The notes: generated from the letters alone by a model not told the origin. A stretch of 64,000 bases of DNA from an uncultured Parvularculaceae bacterium (GCA_913055785.1 CAJXLJ010000001.1:124001-188000), one strand, 5' to 3'; positions 8,168 through 17,563 are shown, counted from the stretch's first letter. Made by a program: numbers and translations.

Positions 8168-9094
8168 ATGTCTCAAATTGTCGTCGCCGCTCTTTATCAG
8201 TTTACTGCGTTGCCCGATTACGCCGGTTATCGGGCGGGCATTCTTGAAACGGCGATGAAGTCTCAGGTCTTCGGGACCATCCTCCTCGCCCGCGAAGGGG
8301 TGAACGGCACCATCGCCGGACCGCGCGAGGGCGTTGATGCGGTGCTCGCCGCCTTGCGCGCCCTGCCCGGATGCGCCGAACTCGACTGGAAGGAATCCTA
8401 TACGGACGAGAACCCCTTTCACCGGATGAAAGTCCGCCTGAAGAAAGAGATCGTCACCATGGGGGTCGAGAATATCGATCCCGCGCGCAGTCATGAGCGC
8501 TATGTAGAGCCCCATGACTGGAACAGGGTGATTTCCGATCCCGATACGCTCGTGATCGACACGCGCAACGACTACGAAGTTTCAATCGGCGCCTTTAAGG
8601 GCGCGATCAATCCGCACACGGCGTCCTTCCGGGAGTTTCCCGAATGGTTTCGCAAATTCCGAGAAGAGAACGACATCAAGAAAGTCGCCATGTACTGCAC
8701 TGGCGGCATCCGCTGTGAGAAATCGACAGCCTTCCTGCGGGCGGAAGGCATAGAAGATGTCGTGCACCTGAAAGGCGGCATCCTCAAGTATCTTGAAACG
8801 GTGCCTGAGCAGGAAAGCCTCTGGCGGGGGGAATGTTTCGTGTTCGATCAGCGCGTGTCTGTCGGTCACGATCTTGCGCCGGGTTCTTACGACCAGTGCC
8901 GCGCCTGCCGCCGGCCGATCACAGAAAAAGACAAAGCCTCGCCGCATTTTGTCGAAGGGGTTTCCTGCCCCACCTGCTACGGCGAATATTCCGAGACGCA
9001 AAAGCGCGCCTTCGCCGAACGCCAGAAACAGGTGGAACTCGCCGACGCCCGGGGAGAACGGCATATCGGCGTGAAGCAGAAGAACGAGGCGTGA
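8168..9094 (+). CDS. trhO: tRNA uridine(34) hydroxylase, rhodanese-related (TrhO/YceA)
   Basis: A 308-residue protein of the TrhO family, which hydroxylates U34 of some tRNAs on the way to 5-methoxyuridine. An N-terminal acylphosphatase-like region (1-95) is followed by a rhodanese domain (about 122-213) with the active-site loop C177-T-G-G-I-R-C183. A C-terminal extension carries two CxxC pairs (C244/C247 and C267/C270), probably zinc-binding. I start at the ATG at 8168 (MSQIVV), which matches the family N-terminus. The stop overlaps the GTG of the GST-like gene (GTGA). Confidence 0.92.
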   Translation: MSQIVVAALYQFTALPDYAGYRAGILETAMKSQVFGTILLAREGVNGTIAGPREGVDAVLAALRALPGCAELDWKESYTDENPFHRMKVRLKKEIVTMGVENIDPARSHERYVEPHDWNRVISDPDTLVIDTRNDYEVSIGAFKGAINPHTASFREFPEWFRKFREENDIKKVAMYCTGGIRCEKSTAFLRAEGIEDVVHLKGGILKYLETVPEQESLWRGECFVFDQRVSVGHDLAPGSYDQCRACRRPITEKDKASPHFVEGVSCPTCYGEYSETQKRAFAERQKQVELADARGERHIGVKQKNEA

Positions 9095-9732
9095 CAGACA
9101 CCCCCATTCTCTATTCCTTCCGGCGGTGCCCCTATGCAATGCGCGCCCGGATGGCGATTGTCGCGAGCGGCGTCAAAGTCGCCTTGCGGGAAATACTCCT
9201 GCGCGACAAACCGCAGGAAATGCTGGGCGCCTCGCCGAAAGGAACCGTGCCGGTTTTAATCGACGGCGAAAGCGTGATCGACGAAAGCCTCGCCGTCATG
9301 CGCTGGGCGCTAAAACAAAATGACCCTGAAGGCTGGCTGGAAAATGACGCCGGCGGCCTGATCGAAGAATGCGACGGCCCGTTCAAGCATCATCTTGACC
9401 GTTATAAATATGCGGCGCGCTACGAAGACACCGATCCGGTACAACATCGCGAATTGGCGATGGCCTTCGTCAACAAACTCGAAGCGCGACTTGAGGGACG
9501 TTCATATTTGTGCGGGGACCAGCGCCGTCTCGCCGACATCGCGACCTTTCCCTTCATCCGCCAGTTCCGCATCGCCGATGAAAACTGGTTCGACGCGGCG
9601 CCAATTCCAAATGTCCAGCGCTGGCTGAAAGGACTGACAGCCTCGCCGCTCTTTCAATCGGTGATGGAGAAATATCCGCTATGGAAGGAAACGGGAGCGG
9701 AGTTTCGGTTAGCTGGCGCAGGCAAGTCTTAG
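9091..9732 (+). CDS. Glutathione S-transferase-like protein
   Basis: A 213-residue protein. The N-terminal part is thioredoxin-like (L-Y-S-F-R-R-C13-P-Y-A-M-R-A-R), with the cis-Pro segment G-T-V-P-V-L and the E-S motif (D-E-S-L-A-V-M) of GST N-domains. The C-terminal part is helical. The Cys at the head of helix 1 suggests an omega- or glutaredoxin-like member acting in thiol reduction rather than conjugation. The start codon is the GTG that overlaps the trhO stop, so the pair is co-translated. The substrate is unknown. Confidence 0.82.
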   Translation: MTDTPILYSFRRCPYAMRARMAIVASGVKVALREILLRDKPQEMLGASPKGTVPVLIDGESVIDESLAVMRWALKQNDPEGWLENDAGGLIEECDGPFKHHLDRYKYAARYEDTDPVQHRELAMAFVNKLEARLEGRSYLCGDQRRLADIATFPFIRQFRIADENWFDAAPIPNVQRWLKGLTASPLFQSVMEKYPLWKETGAEFRLAGAGKS

Positions 9733-9773
9733 GTCGGAGAACACAAACTCTAGCCACCATCTACCGAAGCAAT

Positions 9774-10415
9774 TTATCCTGCCGCGGACAACGACGCCAA
9801 ATACTGTTTGTAAGCGCTGTTCCCGCGCGCATGCCCGGCTTTGATCATGGCGATGACATGAGCGCCTGCATAAAGCGCCAGCCCGCCCAAGCCGGTTGCA
9901 ATAAACGTCATGGCAAGCACCTCGAAGCCATCATTGTTCGGGTCAGCCGATACGGAGCGAAAGACAAAAAACCCGAGCAATGCAACCGCCGCCAAAAGCA
10001 TCAGCATCGGAAACATTGATTTCGCAGCCGCGCCGTCATTTTCGACATGTTGGTCAGTATTGTGATTATAGGCGTGGATGTACCGCCCGGCAGAGTTTGA
10101 CCCTGTATGCAGGCTCAACAAGGTGAGCTTGTGCCCTTCCCGGCAAGGAACGAGATAATTCACCAGCTCAATTGAATGCTCTTTTCCGGCATCGTCTTTT
10201 AAAAACAAACTCTGAAAGCGAGTGGTTTTCGTTTCTATGGAGCCTCTGACGGGCGAAGATGCGCCAGTCCCGCCGACATTCATCCCATGACCGCCGCTGA
10301 TCGTACCTGACGTTTCCGTCTCCGACCGGGTTTTAACACCCATTACCTCACCGGTAATAGCGTGAATGGAGTAACTTGTGAAAAGCGTTTTGCCCTGCGC
10401 CACCTGTTCGAACAT
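9774..10415 (-). CDS. Conserved-looking membrane protein of unknown function
   Basis: I do not recognise a named family. The 213-residue protein has no signal peptide. A Ser/Thr/Gly-rich stretch (about 31-66) is followed by a compact segment with F-L-K-D-D-x-G-K-E-H and P-C-R-E-G-H (70-95). Two membrane helices lie at about 134-153 and 165-190. The layout of a soluble N-terminal domain, a helical hairpin and a short polar tail suggests a membrane-anchored cytoplasmic sensor or binding domain. It lies alone on the minus strand between the GST gene and hisD. Confidence 0.6.
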   Translation of the reverse strand: MFEQVAQGKTLFTSYSIHAITGEVMGVKTRSETETSGTISGGHGMNVGGTGASSPVRGSIETKTTRFQSLFLKDDAGKEHSIELVNYLVPCREGHKLTLLSLHTGSNSAGRYIHAYNHNTDQHVENDGAAAKSMFPMLMLLAAVALLGFFVFRSVSADPNNDGFEVLAMTFIATGLGGLALYAGAHVIAMIKAGHARGNSAYKQYLASLSAAG

Positions 10416-10502
10416 GCGTTCCTCGCAACATATCCCTGAACATCAGTACGCAACAATCAGGACCATAGTTGAGCGGCGCGGATTTGACAATATTCAAGGA
10501 AG

Positions 10503-10538
10503 ACATGCTCAATTCGCTGAAAATTCAGCAAAGCATGT
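10503..10538. repeat. Nested inverted repeat downstream of hisD
   Basis: Two perfect inverted repeats are nested: ACATGCT (10503-10509) with AGCATGT (10532-10538), and inside them GCTGAA-AA-TTCAGC (10516-10529). The surroundings are AT-rich compared with the genes. No T run follows in either direction, so it is not a classic terminator. It could be an mRNA 3' stabiliser or a protein-binding site for the 9774-10415 gene, whose start lies 88 bases away. Confidence 0.5.
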
Positions 10539-10582
10539 TGGCAAACCAAAATCCTAAAACACCGCTTACCTTGTCCAGACGG

Positions 10583-11878
10583 TTAAGTTTTTTCGCAACG
10601 TATACGGATCGACATAGCGTGACTCGGCAGTCCTTCCGCATCTGCCAACCGCGCGGCGGCGGGGCCGATTCTTTGAAGTCCCTTTTCATCGCAGCCTATA
10701 ATCGAGGTGCGCTTCATGAAGTCGAGCACCGAAAGCCCTGAAGCATAACGCGCAGCGCGCGCGGTCGGCAAAACGTGGTCAGGCCCCGCCACATAATCGC
10801 CGATAGCTTCCGGTGCGTAACGTCCGAGAAAAACCGCGCCGGCGTGGCGCACCTTAGCGAGCAATACTTCTGGATCAGCGACGGCGAGTTCCAGATGTTC
10901 CGGCGCGATCCGGTCGACAAGCGCCGGCGCCTCGTCGAGCGCGTTGACGATGATAATCGCCGAATTGCTTTTCCACGCTGCTTCGGCGATCTCCCGCCGC
11001 GGGTTCGCCGCCAACTGTTCGCCGACCGCTTCAGCCACTTTTTCCGCGAAGGCGGCGTCATCGGTGATGAGCACGCTTTGCGAGGACGGATCGTGCTCGG
11101 CCTGACTTAACAGGTCCGCAGCAATCCATTGCGGGTCGTTCTTTCCGTCAGCGACGACGAGAATTTCCGACGGCCCCGCAATCGAGTCGATCCCCACTTG
11201 CCCGAAGACCTGGCGCTTGGCTTCCGCTACATAGGCGTTGCCCGGTCCGGCGATCACATCGACCGGCGCGATCTGACCGGCGCCATACGCCAAGGCCGCC
11301 ACCGCCTGCGCCCCGCCGATGCGATAGATTTCATCAACGCCCGCGCGTCTCGCCGCCGCCAGCACCAGCGGGTTCATGTCTCCATTCGGTGATGGCGTTG
11401 TCATGGCGAGGCGCTTGACGCCCGCGACCTTCGCCGGGATCGCATTCATGAGGACGCTCGAGGGATAGGCGGCGCGGCCGCCCGGCACATAGAGACCAGC
11501 CGCATCGACCGGCGTCCAGCGCCAGCCGAGGGTCACGCCCTGATCGTCCGTATAACGCAGATCCTGCGGCGTCTGCTTTTCGTGATAGGCGCGGATGCGC
11601 GCAGCGGCGAAATCCAGCGTTTCGAGATCGGCCTTGTCGCAGGCGGCTTCCGCCTCATCGATTTCTCGCGGGCCGATGCGCAGATTTTCGCCGGTCAGCT
11701 CAAATCGGTCGAACTCGCGGGTGAACCGTTGAAGCGCAGCAAACCCATCCGCCCTCACCGCCTCGATCACGCCACGCACCGACGCGCTCACATCGCGGCC
11801 GCCATCGCGGTCTTTCGCAACGAACGCGTCAAACGCCGCCGCAAAGCCGGCGTCGCTGGTGTCCAGACGTATAGCCAT
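10583..11878 (-). CDS. hisD: Histidinol dehydrogenase
   Basis: A 431-residue NAD- and zinc-dependent enzyme that oxidises L-histidinol to L-histidine, the last two steps of histidine synthesis. Family segments are clear: Y-V-P-G-G-R-A-A-Y-P-S-S-V, the G-P-S-E-I-L-V-V-A-D stretch, and A-P-E-H-L-E-L with the catalytic Glu-His pair. The ATG at 11878 lies seven bases after the DUF2948 gene. It follows murA and DUF2948, a conserved alphaproteobacterial order; hisG is about 5 kb away rather than in the same operon. Confidence 0.96.
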   Translation of the reverse strand: MAIRLDTSDAGFAAAFDAFVAKDRDGGRDVSASVRGVIEAVRADGFAALQRFTREFDRFELTGENLRIGPREIDEAEAACDKADLETLDFAAARIRAYHEKQTPQDLRYTDDQGVTLGWRWTPVDAAGLYVPGGRAAYPSSVLMNAIPAKVAGVKRLAMTTPSPNGDMNPLVLAAARRAGVDEIYRIGGAQAVAALAYGAGQIAPVDVIAGPGNAYVAEAKRQVFGQVGIDSIAGPSEILVVADGKNDPQWIAADLLSQAEHDPSSQSVLITDDAAFAEKVAEAVGEQLAANPRREIAEAAWKSNSAIIIVNALDEAPALVDRIAPEHLELAVADPEVLLAKVRHAGAVFLGRYAPEAIGDYVAGPDHVLPTARAARYASGLSVLDFMKRTSIIGCDEKGLQRIGPAAARLADAEGLPSHAMSIRIRCEKT

Positions 11879-11885
11879 GTTGAAG

Positions 11886-12338
11886 TTACTTTTCGTGTTT
11901 CGGTTTCGCGCGGGTCCGCCAAGGCTCGGATATATCCGACATATAGGCGTTGACGCTCTCGACTTCGAGACGGATGACGCCGCCCCCGGCGAAATCGAAG
12001 ATAATCTCGCCCGCCCCATCGTCGCCCGGCTCGAAGCGAAGGGCGAGAAGTTCGACTACCGCATCTTTGGCGTCGGTGCGCAAATGCTGGAACCGGGCGG
12101 ATTTTACATCGTCGAAATGGAGCCCGGCGCGCACCCGGGCGAACGGCCCGGCGTGGCGCTCGCCGGCGCATTCCCACAGGAAGCGGTTGGCGACAATGGC
12201 GAAACGGCGTTCTTCAGGGATAAAGGCGAAATCGCCGAGCTTGGCGACCGCATCCTGCAGACAGGCCGAGATGACGCCGAGGTCCTCCGCATCGCCGGCC
12301 ATCAGGCGCAGGGGCTTGTAATCTCTCAGCGACGTCAC
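11886..12338 (-). CDS. DUF2948 family protein
   Basis: A 150-residue protein of unknown function, typically found between murA and hisD in alphaproteobacteria. It is soluble with alternating charged and aromatic segments, for example F-A-F-I-P-E-E-R-R-F and R-L-E-V-E-S-V-N-A-Y-M-S-D near the end. No catalytic motif is evident. It lies 15 bases after murA and 7 bases before hisD, so it is very likely co-transcribed with both. Confidence 0.85.
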   Translation of the reverse strand: MTSLRDYKPLRLMAGDAEDLGVISACLQDAVAKLGDFAFIPEERRFAIVANRFLWECAGERHAGPFARVRAGLHFDDVKSARFQHLRTDAKDAVVELLALRFEPGDDGAGEIIFDFAGGGVIRLEVESVNAYMSDISEPWRTRAKPKHEK

Positions 12339-12353
12339 GGGGGCGGTCTCCTG

Positions 12354-13613
12354 TCAGTCCTTCACGCGCTCAATCAGCGCGCCGCAATTCTGGAGCTTTT
12401 CTTCCAGCCGTTCAAAGCCCCGGTCAAGATGGTAGACTCGATTGACCATGGTCTGGCCTTCCGCAGCGAGCCCGGCGATCACCAGCGACATCGAGGCGCG
12501 CAGATCCGTCGCCATCACCGGCGCGCCCTTGAGACGCCTTACGCCGCGAACGGTCGCGGTCTGTCCGTCAACGGAGATTTTGGCGCCCATACGCGCTAGT
12601 TCCGGCGCATGCATGAACCGGTTTTCGAAAATCGTTTCCTTGATGGTTGATGTGCCGTCAGCGGTCGCCATCAGCGCCATGAATTGCGCCTGGAGATCGG
12701 TCGGAAAACCGGGAAACGGCTGGGTGACGATGTCGACCGCGCGGCAGCGTTCCTGATGATGGCGGACGCGGAAGCCGGCGCCGTTGGTCTCGATCTCCAG
12801 TCCCGCCTCTTCGAGGACTTTCAGGGCCGCGCCGAGAAGGTGCGCGTCGGCGCCGGTGAGCGTCAGTTCGCCGCCGGTCGCGCCCACCGCCATCACATAG
12901 GCGCCGGTCTCGATCCGGTCGGGCAGTACGCGATGTTCCGCGCTATGGAGCTTCTCGACGCCTTCAACCATGATTGTCGATGTGCCGGCGCCCGCAACTT
13001 GCGCGCCCATGGCATTGAGGCAGGTCGCAAGATCGACGATCTCCGGTTCGCGCGCAGCGTTTTCAATGACTGTCGTCCCTTTCGCGAGCGCGGCGGCGAG
13101 CATGGTGTGTTCCGTCGCGCCAACCGACACAAACGGAAGGGATACTTTCGCTCCTTTAAGGCCGTCAGGCGCAGCGGCGATGACGTAGCCTGCGTCGAGG
13201 TCGATCTCGGCGCCAAGCGCCGACAGCGCTTTTAAATGCAGATCCACCGGACGGGCGCCGATGGCGCACCCGCCGGGAAGAGAGACCTTGGCCTTGCCTT
13301 CGCGCGCGAGCAGCGGACCCAGCACATTGAAGCTCGCCCGCATTTTCCGAACGAGATCGTAAGGCGCTTCGGTCGAGACAATGTCTTTCGCGTGGAGAGT
13401 CAGCGTCGAACCATCGAAAGTCGACCGGGCGCCGTGTTGGTCGAGCAGGCGCATCAGCATCTCGACATCCGCAAGTCGCGGCACATTCGTTAAGGTCAGC
13501 GTCTCATCGGTCAACAGCGAGGCGGCCATCACCTTGAGCGCGGAGTTTTTCGCGCCGCTGATCGGGATCTCGCCGTAAAGGGGCCGGCCGCCGATAATCG
13601 CTAGCTTGTCCAT
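12354..13613 (-). CDS. murA: UDP-N-acetylglucosamine 1-carboxyvinyltransferase
   Basis: A 419-residue cytoplasmic enzyme that transfers enolpyruvate from PEP to UDP-GlcNAc, the first committed step of peptidoglycan synthesis and the fosfomycin target. K22 and N23 in G-A-K-N-S-A-L match the substrate-binding pair. C116 in P-G-G-C-A-I-G is the residue alkylated by fosfomycin, so the sensitive form is present. The length is standard. It starts directly after the stop of a 58-residue Arg/Lys-rich protein and heads the DUF2948-hisD operon. Confidence 0.97.
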   Translation of the reverse strand: MDKLAIIGGRPLYGEIPISGAKNSALKVMAASLLTDETLTLTNVPRLADVEMLMRLLDQHGARSTFDGSTLTLHAKDIVSTEAPYDLVRKMRASFNVLGPLLAREGKAKVSLPGGCAIGARPVDLHLKALSALGAEIDLDAGYVIAAAPDGLKGAKVSLPFVSVGATEHTMLAAALAKGTTVIENAAREPEIVDLATCLNAMGAQVAGAGTSTIMVEGVEKLHSAEHRVLPDRIETGAYVMAVGATGGELTLTGADAHLLGAALKVLEEAGLEIETNGAGFRVRHHQERCRAVDIVTQPFPGFPTDLQAQFMALMATADGTSTIKETIFENRFMHAPELARMGAKISVDGQTATVRGVRRLKGAPVMATDLRASMSLVIAGLAAEGQTMVNRVYHLDRGFERLEEKLQNCGALIERVKD

Positions 13614-13790
13614 TCAGTCTTCTTTCCTGTCGCCGGCTCGCGCTTTCCGCCGCCTCAGATTTTCCCGCAACGCCTCGGCGAGGCGCGCCTCGCGTTCGGC
13701 GCTCTTCGCCTTCGCCGGACCGCCGGGCTTTTTCGCGGCGGCGTCTGGGCGTTCCTGCGGCGGTTTGCGATCTTCGACGTCTTCAGGCAT
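13614..13790 (-). CDS. Small basic protein upstream of murA
   Basis: A 58-residue, highly charged protein. The C-terminal half (R-E-A-R-L-A-E-A-L-R-E-N-L-R-R-R-K-A) is a strongly helical, basic segment that recurs in short alphaproteobacterial proteins encoded beside murA. The N-terminal half is Pro/Asp/Glu-rich and probably disordered. Its TGA abuts the murA ATG, which supports a real translated gene. RNA or ribosome contact is conceivable from its charge, but there is no direct evidence. Confidence 0.65.
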   Translation of the reverse strand: MPEDVEDRKPPQERPDAAAKKPGGPAKAKSAEREARLAEALRENLRRRKARAGDRKED

Positions 13791-13889
13791 GGCGGCGGAC
13801 CATAAGCGCGCCGCCAGAAGGGTCAAGCGGTAGGCGGCAGGTGTTGAATAACGGTTTCCTTGAGCGCGGCATTTGCTAGGAAGGCCCTC

Positions 13890-14333
13890 ATGAACGAACC
13901 TCAAGCCATCGGCGGAAACCTGACCGGCGCGCGCAATTTCGACAGCGCGGCGATGATGACCCGCAACGCCGCAGCGGGCGATATTGATGTGCTGGGGCAT
14001 GTCAACAATGCGGTTTATCTGGTCTGGGCGCAGGACGTCGCCACAGCCCATTGGCGGCGCATCGCAGGGCCTGAGCTCCTTCAAAAATATCTCTGGGTCG
14101 TGCTGCGTCATGAAATCGACTATCGCGACGAGGTGCGCGAAGGCGAGACCGTGGAAATCCGAACCTGGCTCGGCGAAGCCGACGGCGCGCGTTACGAGCG
14201 CCACGTGGACATCAGAAAACCCGGCGCCGCCAGACCCGCGGCGAAAGTTTTGACGGTCTGGTGCCTGATTGACGCCGAGACGCGAAAGCCTCGCCGCGTC
14301 GGCGACGACATTTTCAAACCGTTTGGAGTCTGA
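13890..14333 (+). CDS. Acyl-CoA thioesterase, hotdog fold (4HBT type)
   Basis: A 147-residue single-domain hotdog protein. The motif D33-V-L-G-H37-V-N-N-A-V-Y-L matches the 4-hydroxybenzoyl-CoA thioesterase family, where the Asp polarises the thioester or activates water. R-H-E-I-D-Y near 72-77 is another family strand. Substrate specificity cannot be read from sequence. It is divergent from the murA operon; the 99-base gap should hold both promoters. The ATG at 13890 was chosen because the extra leader of a longer start is Ala/Arg-rich and atypical. Confidence 0.85.
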   Translation: MNEPQAIGGNLTGARNFDSAAMMTRNAAAGDIDVLGHVNNAVYLVWAQDVATAHWRRIAGPELLQKYLWVVLRHEIDYRDEVREGETVEIRTWLGEADGARYERHVDIRKPGAARPAAKVLTVWCLIDAETRKPRRVGDDIFKPFGV

Positions 14334-14343
14334 CAGGACGTAT

Positions 14344-16212
14344 TTACTGCGGCGCCCGAAGCTGCTGGCTCATCGCCCGGGCGGCGGGTGACGACGCGTC
14401 CCAGACCGGCGCCGTATCCCATGGCTTGGACGGATCGTAGGACGGCCCCCAATGATGATAGTTGGCGTTAATCGCACCCGGTAGCGCTTCCTTCATCCGT
14501 TGCGCCTGATCTCGAATGATCGCGGCCGTATGTTCCCCGGCCATAAACGCCCTGGCGAAATCCATCACGCCAGCGGTTTTCTTCAGCGTACCGTCTATGT
14601 TGTCGTGGCTGCCGCCTTCATACTGACCAATGAAACGGGCGCCGTAACTTTCAGCGATCGCCTGATGTTGAAGCGCGCGCTGAACCACATAGGAATTGTT
14701 CATCGGCGCCGGCATGTCCGCAGTCAGATAGTTTTCGATACGCTGGGCGAGCGCATTTTTGTCAGCCCTGAATTCATCCTGCCAGCGCTTGATCCACGCG
14801 TCGTATCCGAGACGCACGCCGAACAGCAGATTATTCTTGTTCCACTTGAAGCCACCGTCCCAATAGCCGGTGACAGAAACCCCGTAACGGCTCATGGGCT
14901 GGGTATCAGCGCCGCAGCGATACGTCTTTGCGCCCTCAAGCGCCCCTTTGGTCTGGTCCGGCCAGACAGTTTGCGAATTGATCACCACCGTCCAGGCCTG
15001 CCCTTCCCGTCCGGCCTCTTTAAGGGCCTTCCCAAAAGCGCAGGCGAGACGCGCGGAAAAATACCCGTAGGGTCCCTGCATCGGCTGGCCCGGCGGATAA
15101 ACGCCGGTTTTCGTCGTAAAGCCGCCCTTCATGCCCCAGAAATATATCCCGTTCAGGAAGTGCGTGCCCCAGGTTTCGTTGCCAAGTTCAAGATAGAACT
15201 GTCGGTTTTCTGGATAATTGGACGCTTCTAGCGCAGAGACCAGCCGGCGGGCGAGACGATCCCATTCAGTCGAGGCAAGCGTCCGGTCAAACGCCTGTTC
15301 GAAAACGGCGAGCTGCGCCTCCTGACGCACCTTCCATTGCGGCTTGCCGTCCGCCGCCGGGAGCGCGCTGGCGGCGACCGCCGCTTCGCGGAGATCGTTC
15401 GGTAGACCAATCATTGCAGGCACATTGAGCCACAACGAGACGCCGGCCTTGGCCGCCAGATCAAACTGAGCTTCAACGGGCGGGCCGTTCTCCCAGCTAC
15501 TTGCTTCGGCGGGCATCATTTCGTCCGACGAAGTGATGAGAGAGCCGTTCACCCTGTTCCAGTCGAGCGGGCGCAGGATCTTGTAGCGCGATACAAGATC
15601 AACGAAATCAGGCGAAAAGTTTTCTCCCGCCTGAAACGCCGCTTCATCCTCAAGGCGGTAGAAGGCGACATCGGAATAGTCGAGAGAGCGTGACTCTACC
15701 CAAGCTAGAGGGCGATCGCCGGTGAAAGTTTCGACAATGCGGTTCCGCCCATCACTTTGAAGGCGACCATGCGTGCCGCCAAGCGTAAGTTTCGCCGTCC
15801 CTTTCCAGCTAAGCACCCACTGGCCATGATAATGAGACGCTGCGTTTTCATCACCGTCGCCACGCACGATGCCAAGTTTGTAACCCGCCCATTTGTCTTC
15901 CGAGGGCTCTCCGAAGTAGCGGGCGCGATTAAGATACGCGTTTTCGTGACTCCAGTATGTTGCAAAATTGGGATTTAAGACCCAGATCGATTTTCCGTCA
16001 TCGACATTCGGCTCCGCCCGCAAACTTGCGGGGGCGGGCGTTTCAACTGGAGACGGCGGCGGCGAAATGGGCGCAGTTACGGTCGTAGCCCCGGCGCCAA
16101 CCTCGGTGCAGGCGGCCAGACATAACTGCATCAGTGTGGAAAAGAGTATCCCCATACCCGTATTATAACGCCAAATTCCTGACTTTTTAATACTGTCGCC
16201 AACACACGGCAT
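14344..16212 (-). CDS. Glycoside-hydrolase-like lipoprotein
   Basis: A 622-residue putative lipoprotein. The lipobox L-A-A-C35 follows a basic n-region (K-K-S-G-I-W-R) and a hydrophobic segment if translation starts at 16212. A start at 16155 leaves a signal without positive charge, so I prefer the longer form. A Pro-rich linker follows the Cys. Further on, Y-L-E-L-G-N-E-T-W-G resembles the strand-4 Asn-Glu of clan A glycosidases, where Glu is the acid/base. N-N-S-Y and Y-E-G-G-S-H may belong to the same site. A TIM-barrel glycosidase on the cell envelope is likely; family and substrate are not known to me. Confidence 0.65.
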   Translation of the reverse strand: MPCVGDSIKKSGIWRYNTGMGILFSTLMQLCLAACTEVGAGATTVTAPISPPPSPVETPAPASLRAEPNVDDGKSIWVLNPNFATYWSHENAYLNRARYFGEPSEDKWAGYKLGIVRGDGDENAASHYHGQWVLSWKGTAKLTLGGTHGRLQSDGRNRIVETFTGDRPLAWVESRSLDYSDVAFYRLEDEAAFQAGENFSPDFVDLVSRYKILRPLDWNRVNGSLITSSDEMMPAEASSWENGPPVEAQFDLAAKAGVSLWLNVPAMIGLPNDLREAAVAASALPAADGKPQWKVRQEAQLAVFEQAFDRTLASTEWDRLARRLVSALEASNYPENRQFYLELGNETWGTHFLNGIYFWGMKGGFTTKTGVYPPGQPMQGPYGYFSARLACAFGKALKEAGREGQAWTVVINSQTVWPDQTKGALEGAKTYRCGADTQPMSRYGVSVTGYWDGGFKWNKNNLLFGVRLGYDAWIKRWQDEFRADKNALAQRIENYLTADMPAPMNNSYVVQRALQHQAIAESYGARFIGQYEGGSHDNIDGTLKKTAGVMDFARAFMAGEHTAAIIRDQAQRMKEALPGAINANYHHWGPSYDPSKPWDTAPVWDASSPAARAMSQQLRAPQ

Positions 16213-16430
16213 AACACATCAACCTGAAAACACTGAACATTTGAAATGTGAAGGATTATTCACTGGTCGCCGAAGCGCGCCGCTTATGCTTGCGGCGGCG
16301 GATGTTAACCATATGAATGTGACAGTTTCTTAGGTAGGGCGGCCCAAAACGCCCCCCAGAGGCGTGAGCCAAACAGGCCGCAGCAAGAGCCGGCGCCTGA
16401 AACTACCGTTGAAGAGACCTCAGGCGAGCG

Positions 16431-16505
16431 TGGTGCCGCAGGAGAGAATTGAACTCTCGGCCTCACCCTTACCAAGGGTGCGCTCTACCACTGAGCTACT
16501 GCGGC
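16431..16505 (-). tRNA. tRNA-Thr (GGT anticodon)
   Basis: A full cloverleaf reads on the minus strand. The acceptor stem is GCCGCAG / CTGCGGC, the D arm is AGCTCAGTGGTAGAGC, the anticodon stem-loop is CACCC-TTGGTAA-GGGTG with anticodon GGT, and the T arm is CGAGAGTTCAATTCTCTC. The 3' CCA is encoded (16431-16433). It reads threonine codons ACC and ACU. Confidence 0.96.
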
Positions 16506-16587
16506 GGCCCGTGAAGAAAGCGGCTTCTAACGGGGGCGTCGGGCTTTTGCAAGCGTCCGGCCGTGCTGGATAAAGCCGCCCCCAGGC

Positions 16588-17475
16588 TCACGCCATCATC
16601 TTTTCGATCGGCAAAACGAGGATGGCGCTGGCGCCGAGCGCCTTGAGATCCTCAAGCGTATCCCAGAACACGCTCTCCCGGCACACGGCGTGAACCGCCA
16701 CCTTGTCCGGCGCGCCGGCGAGGTCGAGGACGGTCGGCGCGTCAGCGCCCGGCAACCGCTCCGTAATAGCGGGAACAGCGCTCCGCGGCGCGTTCATCAT
16801 GACATATTTGGCGTCGCGAGAAGTCATGACGCCCCTGATGCGCTTCAACAGCGCATCGAAGACAGCCTGCCGCGCCGCCGAAAACGGGTTGGCGTTACGT
16901 ATAAGAACAGCTTCCGACTCGAAGACAGTCGCGACGGGCTTGAGGCCGTTTGCGTCAAGCGTCGCTCCGGTGGAGACAATATCGCAGATGGCGTCCGCAA
17001 TCGTAAGACGGGGCGCAACCTCCACCGACCCTTTCATCATGACGACCCGCGCCGAGACCCCTTCTCTTTCGAGCCATTTTTTCGTCAGACCAGGATAAGA
17101 CGTGGCGATCCGTTTTCCTTCCAGCATCCCTGCGCCGTTGAACGCCCAGTCCTTGGGCGCCGCGAGCATCAGGCGGCAACGCGCAAAGCCCAGCGTCATC
17201 ACCTCTTCCGCCGGCGCCTCTCGCGGCTGAGTAATCAAGTCTTCTTCGAAGACGTTCTGTCCGACAATGCCGATATCGCAAGCGTCGTCGGCGACAAACT
17301 CGGCAATATCGTCATCGCGCAGAAGCAGTACATCGATCGGCATTTCCTGGACGCGGCCGTAAAGCTTGTCCTTGCCGCGAGAGATTTTCAGCCCGCAATT
17401 CTTTAAAAGCTCCATGCATCCGTCCGACAGGCGTCCGGATTTCTGGATCGCAATGCGCAGTCTTTCTTCACTCAT
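16588..17475 (-). CDS. hisG: ATP phosphoribosyltransferase, long form
   Basis: A 295-residue enzyme joining ATP and PRPP, the first step of histidine synthesis. It opens R-I-A-I-Q-K-S-G-R-L and carries C-D-I-G-I-V-G-Q-N near 90. The length and the C-terminal domain (about 225-295) match the long, histidine-feedback-regulated form that needs no HisZ. I start at the ATG at 17475; the in-frame leader up to 17583 is Gly/Ala/Pro-rich and unlike the family. A short palindrome at 17564-17573 and a TrpR-type regulator gene lie upstream. Confidence 0.95.
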   Translation of the reverse strand: MSEERLRIAIQKSGRLSDGCMELLKNCGLKISRGKDKLYGRVQEMPIDVLLLRDDDIAEFVADDACDIGIVGQNVFEEDLITQPREAPAEEVMTLGFARCRLMLAAPKDWAFNGAGMLEGKRIATSYPGLTKKWLEREGVSARVVMMKGSVEVAPRLTIADAICDIVSTGATLDANGLKPVATVFESEAVLIRNANPFSAARQAVFDALLKRIRGVMTSRDAKYVMMNAPRSAVPAITERLPGADAPTVLDLAGAPDKVAVHAVCRESVFWDTLEDLKALGASAILVLPIEKMMA

Positions 17476-17563
17476 CGCCGACTTCCCTGATGCTGGAGCA
17501 GCGCCAGGGTTTCCCGGGGCCTGAGCCCCCCCTCCGGCGCTTCTGGCTTCTGATTTCATCATT

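Noticed and set aside
7703-8515. 270-codon frame on the minus strand across DUF481 and trhO
   Set aside because: It spans two convincing plus-strand genes and lacks any motif of its own.
16364-16573. Short plus-strand frame over the tRNA-Thr region
   Set aside because: It covers the tRNA gene on the other strand and contains no protein signature.
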